DNA from: Planoprotostelium fungivorum
Lineage: Eukaryota; Evosea; Variosea; Cavosteliida; Cavosteliaceae
DNA: 64,000 nucleotides
Assembly: GCA_003024175.1 (NCBI GenBank)
Contig: MDYQ01000029.1
Coordinates: 62,001 to 126,000, forward strand
Reading direction: 5' to 3'
Shown: positions 60,640-64,000 of the stretch, one piece after another
How positions within the stretch are numbered: position 1 is the stretch's first letter
Layout: the number at the start of each line of letters is the position of its first letter
Made by a program: the position numbers and the translations under genes
The notes under the pieces: generated by a model
What the model was told of the DNA's origin: nothing
The model's input: the letters and a program-made list of their open reading frames with translations, nothing else
Database searches by the model: none

Positions 60640-63600
60640 ATGATCTTTCGGACACTTCACATCTGCTTGCTTGTCTGTGTCGTCACCTCGTGTGACGTCT
60701 ATGTAGATGGTAAGATGGGCAATGATACCTCCACCTGTGGCACGAAGGATAACCCCTGCGAGACTATAGCCGGAGCCAAAGTCATAAAAAATCAGAAGGA
60801 AGTGTGCTTGAAGTCAGGTATATACGAGAACAGCACAATCCCCCACCGCATGCGATGGTGGAAGACGGAGGAAGAAGAGGGAGAAGTGAGCTTGATGAAT
60901 TGGACGAAGAGCTGACTTCGAATAGCGTCCCACGCTCAAGTGTCTGAATTCCGTTTCTGTAACGTCTGCTGGTGATCTGATGTGGAGCGGCATTCACATC
61001 CAAAACTGTTCTGGATCTATTTCGACCGTCAACATTCAAATCGATTCAGTTCTGGTGGATGAAGGGGAATTGAGTGTGGGCCATACCATGCTGAATCACT
61101 TTACCTATGCACGCAGATATCCTCTTCCATCCTTCGATCCTCGAGGATCTTCAACACGAGCATCACAAATAGCACTTTTCTTTCCTCCTTCTCTCTCTCT
61201 GTACAATTTGGCGAGCATGACCAAGGGCAACATCTCTTCACACTGGATAACAATCGATTTCTCTCTGCCACATACGATTTCATGGCTATCTCACCCTCTT
61301 CTACAAAGAGTCAAGTCCAGATCTCTCACAATTTTTTGGGCCCCAACACCAAAATGACTACCAGTCTGAGGAGTTGGACCGAACTCAACATCATCAACAA
61401 CACGTGCGGAGGCATCTCATCCCGATCATCATTGTGGATCGACACCATTCAATCGGATGACTCGCGGTTCAACGTCTTACACAACCGACTCGGTTATTTA
61501 TCTCTAGCAATCAAGCTGATCGTGATGCCCAATCTCATCTTTGAAGAAAATTTTATCTCGCGGGCGGTCGTCACCATACAAACAACGGGGGATTCCTTGT
61601 ATACATCACGGCCAAAATCACAATTGAACATCATTCGCAATCGAATCGGCAGTGCACAGTGGCTGTTGCAGGAGGAACACACGGATGCATCGAACTCGGA
61701 AGTGATGGAGATGATGGATAATGAGATGGGTGATGTCGAGGTGATCATGAAGAATATGGGGTTTCGAATCAGTGGGAACGTCATGAAGAAGCTCGTATTC
61801 TCAAAGGTGATATTTTACGTCCGATTTTCGATGGTCATCTACCTTGATCGTCATCCATCTTGACATCCATCTTGATCATCATCCATCTTGATCATCATCT
61901 ATCATCATCTATCACCTTCAATCATCTTCAATCATCTATCAGCATCATCATTGCATCACCTCACGTCCATCTTTCATCTCACTTCATCCCATCAACACAA
62001 ACCGCACGACACAAACGATCACAGGAAATAGGGGTGAATGAAGAAGCTCTCTCTCACAACATTCTAAATAACAACACGATCGATTCGCTCGAATACTCGA
62101 TTCAAAAAACAGTCATCGGTCTCATCACGCACTACGACATACGAGGAAATCGATTCGAACAAGTCACACTGTTGGCCGCGTCTCTCAACTCTGATGTCCT
62201 CAATCTGACGGAGAACACATTCACACGCACCAACGAGACGTTCGATGCTTTGTCGATATCGCAGATACAAGGGTTCACCATCGCGGTGGCAGATTCAAAT
62301 TTCGAAAATTACGACGGGGCGGGAATCGCATTCAGAGATGTCATTCATTCGGCCATCTATGTAGATCGCGTCAAGTGAGTGAAAAGGATGAATCTAGGAT
62401 CACATATAAGAACAAGAACCGTGATGCTGATCTACAACGATGTAGTGTCTCAAACTGTCGCAACGGAGGGATCCGTATGAACTTGTACAACAGCAGGGCT
62501 CAAATCACGAGCTGTACAGTCCACAACAACACGAGCCCCAGCGACGGCGGTGGCATCGCTCTCTTTGGTGACAACGCAGCAGTGGACATCAGTCAGAGCA
62601 ACTTGACGCAAAACTTTGCGTCTCACGCGTCGTGTCTGATGGGATCACTGGGTAGAGACAGCTCTGTGCAGGTAAACAACTTTGTCAGAGATGGAAAGAT
62701 GATGACACAGACAGCTGAGAGATGTGTACATGACTGTGGCAGACAACGTGACGACGACAACAGATCACAGCGTTGTAGTGTTGACGTCAAAGTACAACAC
62801 GAGTCAGGTCAACTTGCAATGTACAGATGGCAGCTTCTTAGATGCGAGAGAGCAAGAGAAGCATCTGCTATGGAGCTGCAGCTTGTGCGAGAGTGGAAGC
62901 TACACGCTGGGTGAGAGGAGAGAAGAGAGAAGGGAGAATGACGAGAGACAGGGAGAGGCATGATTGTGGCAGACAACAAGACAGGGACGCAGTGCAACAA
63001 GTGTCCGCAGGGAGCGATCTGTGAAGTAGGCAAGCCCGTCTCGGTGAGTCAGTCATCGAGGATATAAACGATGTCATGGTGGACTGTACTGACCGTATGG
63101 CAGAGCAGAGGAGACTTTTGGTGCGGCGCCACAGACGGAGAGTTAAGATGTCATCCGTGTCCGAACGGCTACTGCAGACGTGACGATCACCCGTGGCAGC
63201 AGCCCTGTGTGGGTGATCGCGACGGTATTTTGTGCGGTGGCTGCAAAGATGAAACGACACTGGGATTTCTCACGTCGTTTTGCCTGCCGACGCACAAGTG
63301 TAAGCCGCAGCTGCTGGCTGTGGCGAGTCTCATGCCCTTCCTGTACTCTGCAGTGTTGATGGCTCTGCCGATAGGAGATGGATCGATATGGAAGTCGACA
63401 TCGTACTTCATACAGACCGTTCCCCTCTTGGGTGAGTCAGCATCCATAATCATCATCTCATCATCTCATCATCTCATCATCATCTCATCATCATCTCATC
63501 ATCATATCATCATCTCATCATCATCTCATCATCGATTTTTTCATCCTGCAGTCTTCTTCCTGATGTCAAGTATCACACGTTGATTCGATGCAGTGCCGGA

Positions 63601-64000
63601 GACACAGAAGAACGAGATCATCAGCCTCTTCTCTTCTTCTCTCTCCCTCGAATCATCAAGGAAGATCTTTCCTCGGTTTCTGTCTGGGCACATTCAATTA
63701 CGTGCAGAAAGAGGCATTCTCGCTCTATCTCCCATTCGGTACCGTTCTCATCTTATGCCTCGTCTCTCTCGGCTTGTGTGTCATCGATGCAATCGTGAAG
63801 AGAAGAAAGGGAGATGCGAGAGTCATGCACATCGAATGGAAGAAGAGGAGCGTCATCAGCCGATCGACTGCGGCGTCAGTGGGAGCTCTGCTGCTCGTCT
63901 ACAGTGGTGTCGTGTCTTCTTGCTTGAAGTTGTTATTCTGCGTGCAGGTGAGAGATAAAACGAAGTCCATAAAGAGAAGCTGAGATTGAACGAGATCGAG
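60640..64000 (+). CDS. Secreted beta-helix, Cys-rich, multi-pass membrane protein, right inverted paralog (partial)
   Basis: Paralog of the gene at 52635-56788, in opposite orientation. Signal peptide MIFRTLHICLLVCVVTSCD (ATG 60640-60642), then VYVDGKMGNDTSTCG. The first half, including NIINNTCGGISSRSS, LEYSIQKTVIGLITHYDI and NVLNLTENTFTRTNETFDAL, aligns with the left copy but has clearly diverged. From 62416 it becomes nearly identical: NGGIRMNLYNS, SPSDGGGIALFGDNAAV, SCSLCESGSYTLG, CPNGYCRRDDHPWQQPC and membrane helices starting SLMPFLYSAVLMALPIG, FGTVLILCLVSLGLCVI, GALLLVYSGVVSSCLKLL. The gene runs past the end of the window; the last visible codons encode KLRLNEIE, matching the left copy. 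Function unknown, likely a surface receptor. Confidence 0.8.
61861..62000. repeat. Intronic CATC/TGATCATC-rich repeat
   Basis: Degenerate repeats built on CATCTTGATCATCATC fill an intron of the right beta-helix paralog, followed by looser ATCATCT units. Confidence 0.7.
62416..63441 (+). repeat. Right arm of inverted near-identical tract
   Basis: Counterpart of 53924-54960. The arms are almost the same length (1,026 and 1,037 nt) and keep the same exon-intron layout. The intron before the GDFWCG exon differs in sequence, so identity is in blocks, not continuous. Confidence 0.8.
63443..63535. repeat. Intronic TCATC microsatellite-like repeat
   Basis: Some 90 nt of CATCATCTCATCATCTCATC repeats within an intron that is short and unique in the left paralog, so this repeat expanded after the duplication. 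Confidence 0.85.

Overview
The window is nuclear DNA of a free-living protist with a compact genome. It carries about 24 genes on both strands, separated by only tens to hundreds of bases. Most coding sequence is cut by short GT-AG introns of about 35-100 nt, many starting gtgag and rich in ATC/TCATC, so single long reading frames are usually only exons. Cytosolic ribosomal protein RPS18, NOP14, Rab GDI and PIG-M confirm a eukaryote. CFAP69 implies a flagellate stage. Kinases with HRDLAxRN and PIKWMSPE signatures, together with de novo Trp and His synthesis genes, fit an amoebozoan of the protosteloid kind (Protostelium/Planoprotostelium). That placement is inference, not proof.

Layout, left to right: a WD40-like gene (-) and a CLN7-like transporter (+); RPS18 (+); RBM48 (-) and an ankyrin-DHHC palmitoyltransferase (+) diverging from a 48-bp gap; adenylate kinase (+) converging with an FHA-kinase-pseudokinase gene (-) 15 bp away; a gene-poor stretch with a hairpin; BCS1 AAA chaperone (-); a Nudix hydrolase (-); a fused TrpC-TrpF gene (+); a secreted, probably GPI-anchored kelch protein (-); HIS3-type dehydratase (+). 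Next, positions 22-36 kb hold one giant receptor: three copies of a 3.4-4 kb ectodomain unit (IPT, PKD, REJ-like), a GPS autoproteolysis motif, one membrane helix and a tyrosine-kinase-like domain. Then come a small FHA protein (-), mitochondrial GatB with a split-off presequence exon (-), a secreted LamG-type protein (-), CFAP69 (-), Rab GDI (+), PIG-M (+) and an unrecognised cupin protein (-).

The right end, 52.6-64 kb, is an inverted pair of paralogous beta-helix/multi-pass membrane proteins flanking NOP14. About 1 kb of the two copies, introns included, is nearly identical while the flanks have diverged, which suggests gene conversion. The right-hand copy runs off the window.

Themes: cell-surface recognition and signalling (giant receptor, beta-helix pair, kelch and LamG proteins, FHA kinases), core housekeeping, and amino-acid synthesis. 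The most novel items are the REJ-GPS-kinase receptor, the FHA-kinase-pseudokinase protein, and the converted inverted paralogs. No mobile element, tRNA, rRNA or CRISPR was recognised. Exon joins were read by eye; those given as exact positions were checked for phase, the others are approximate.
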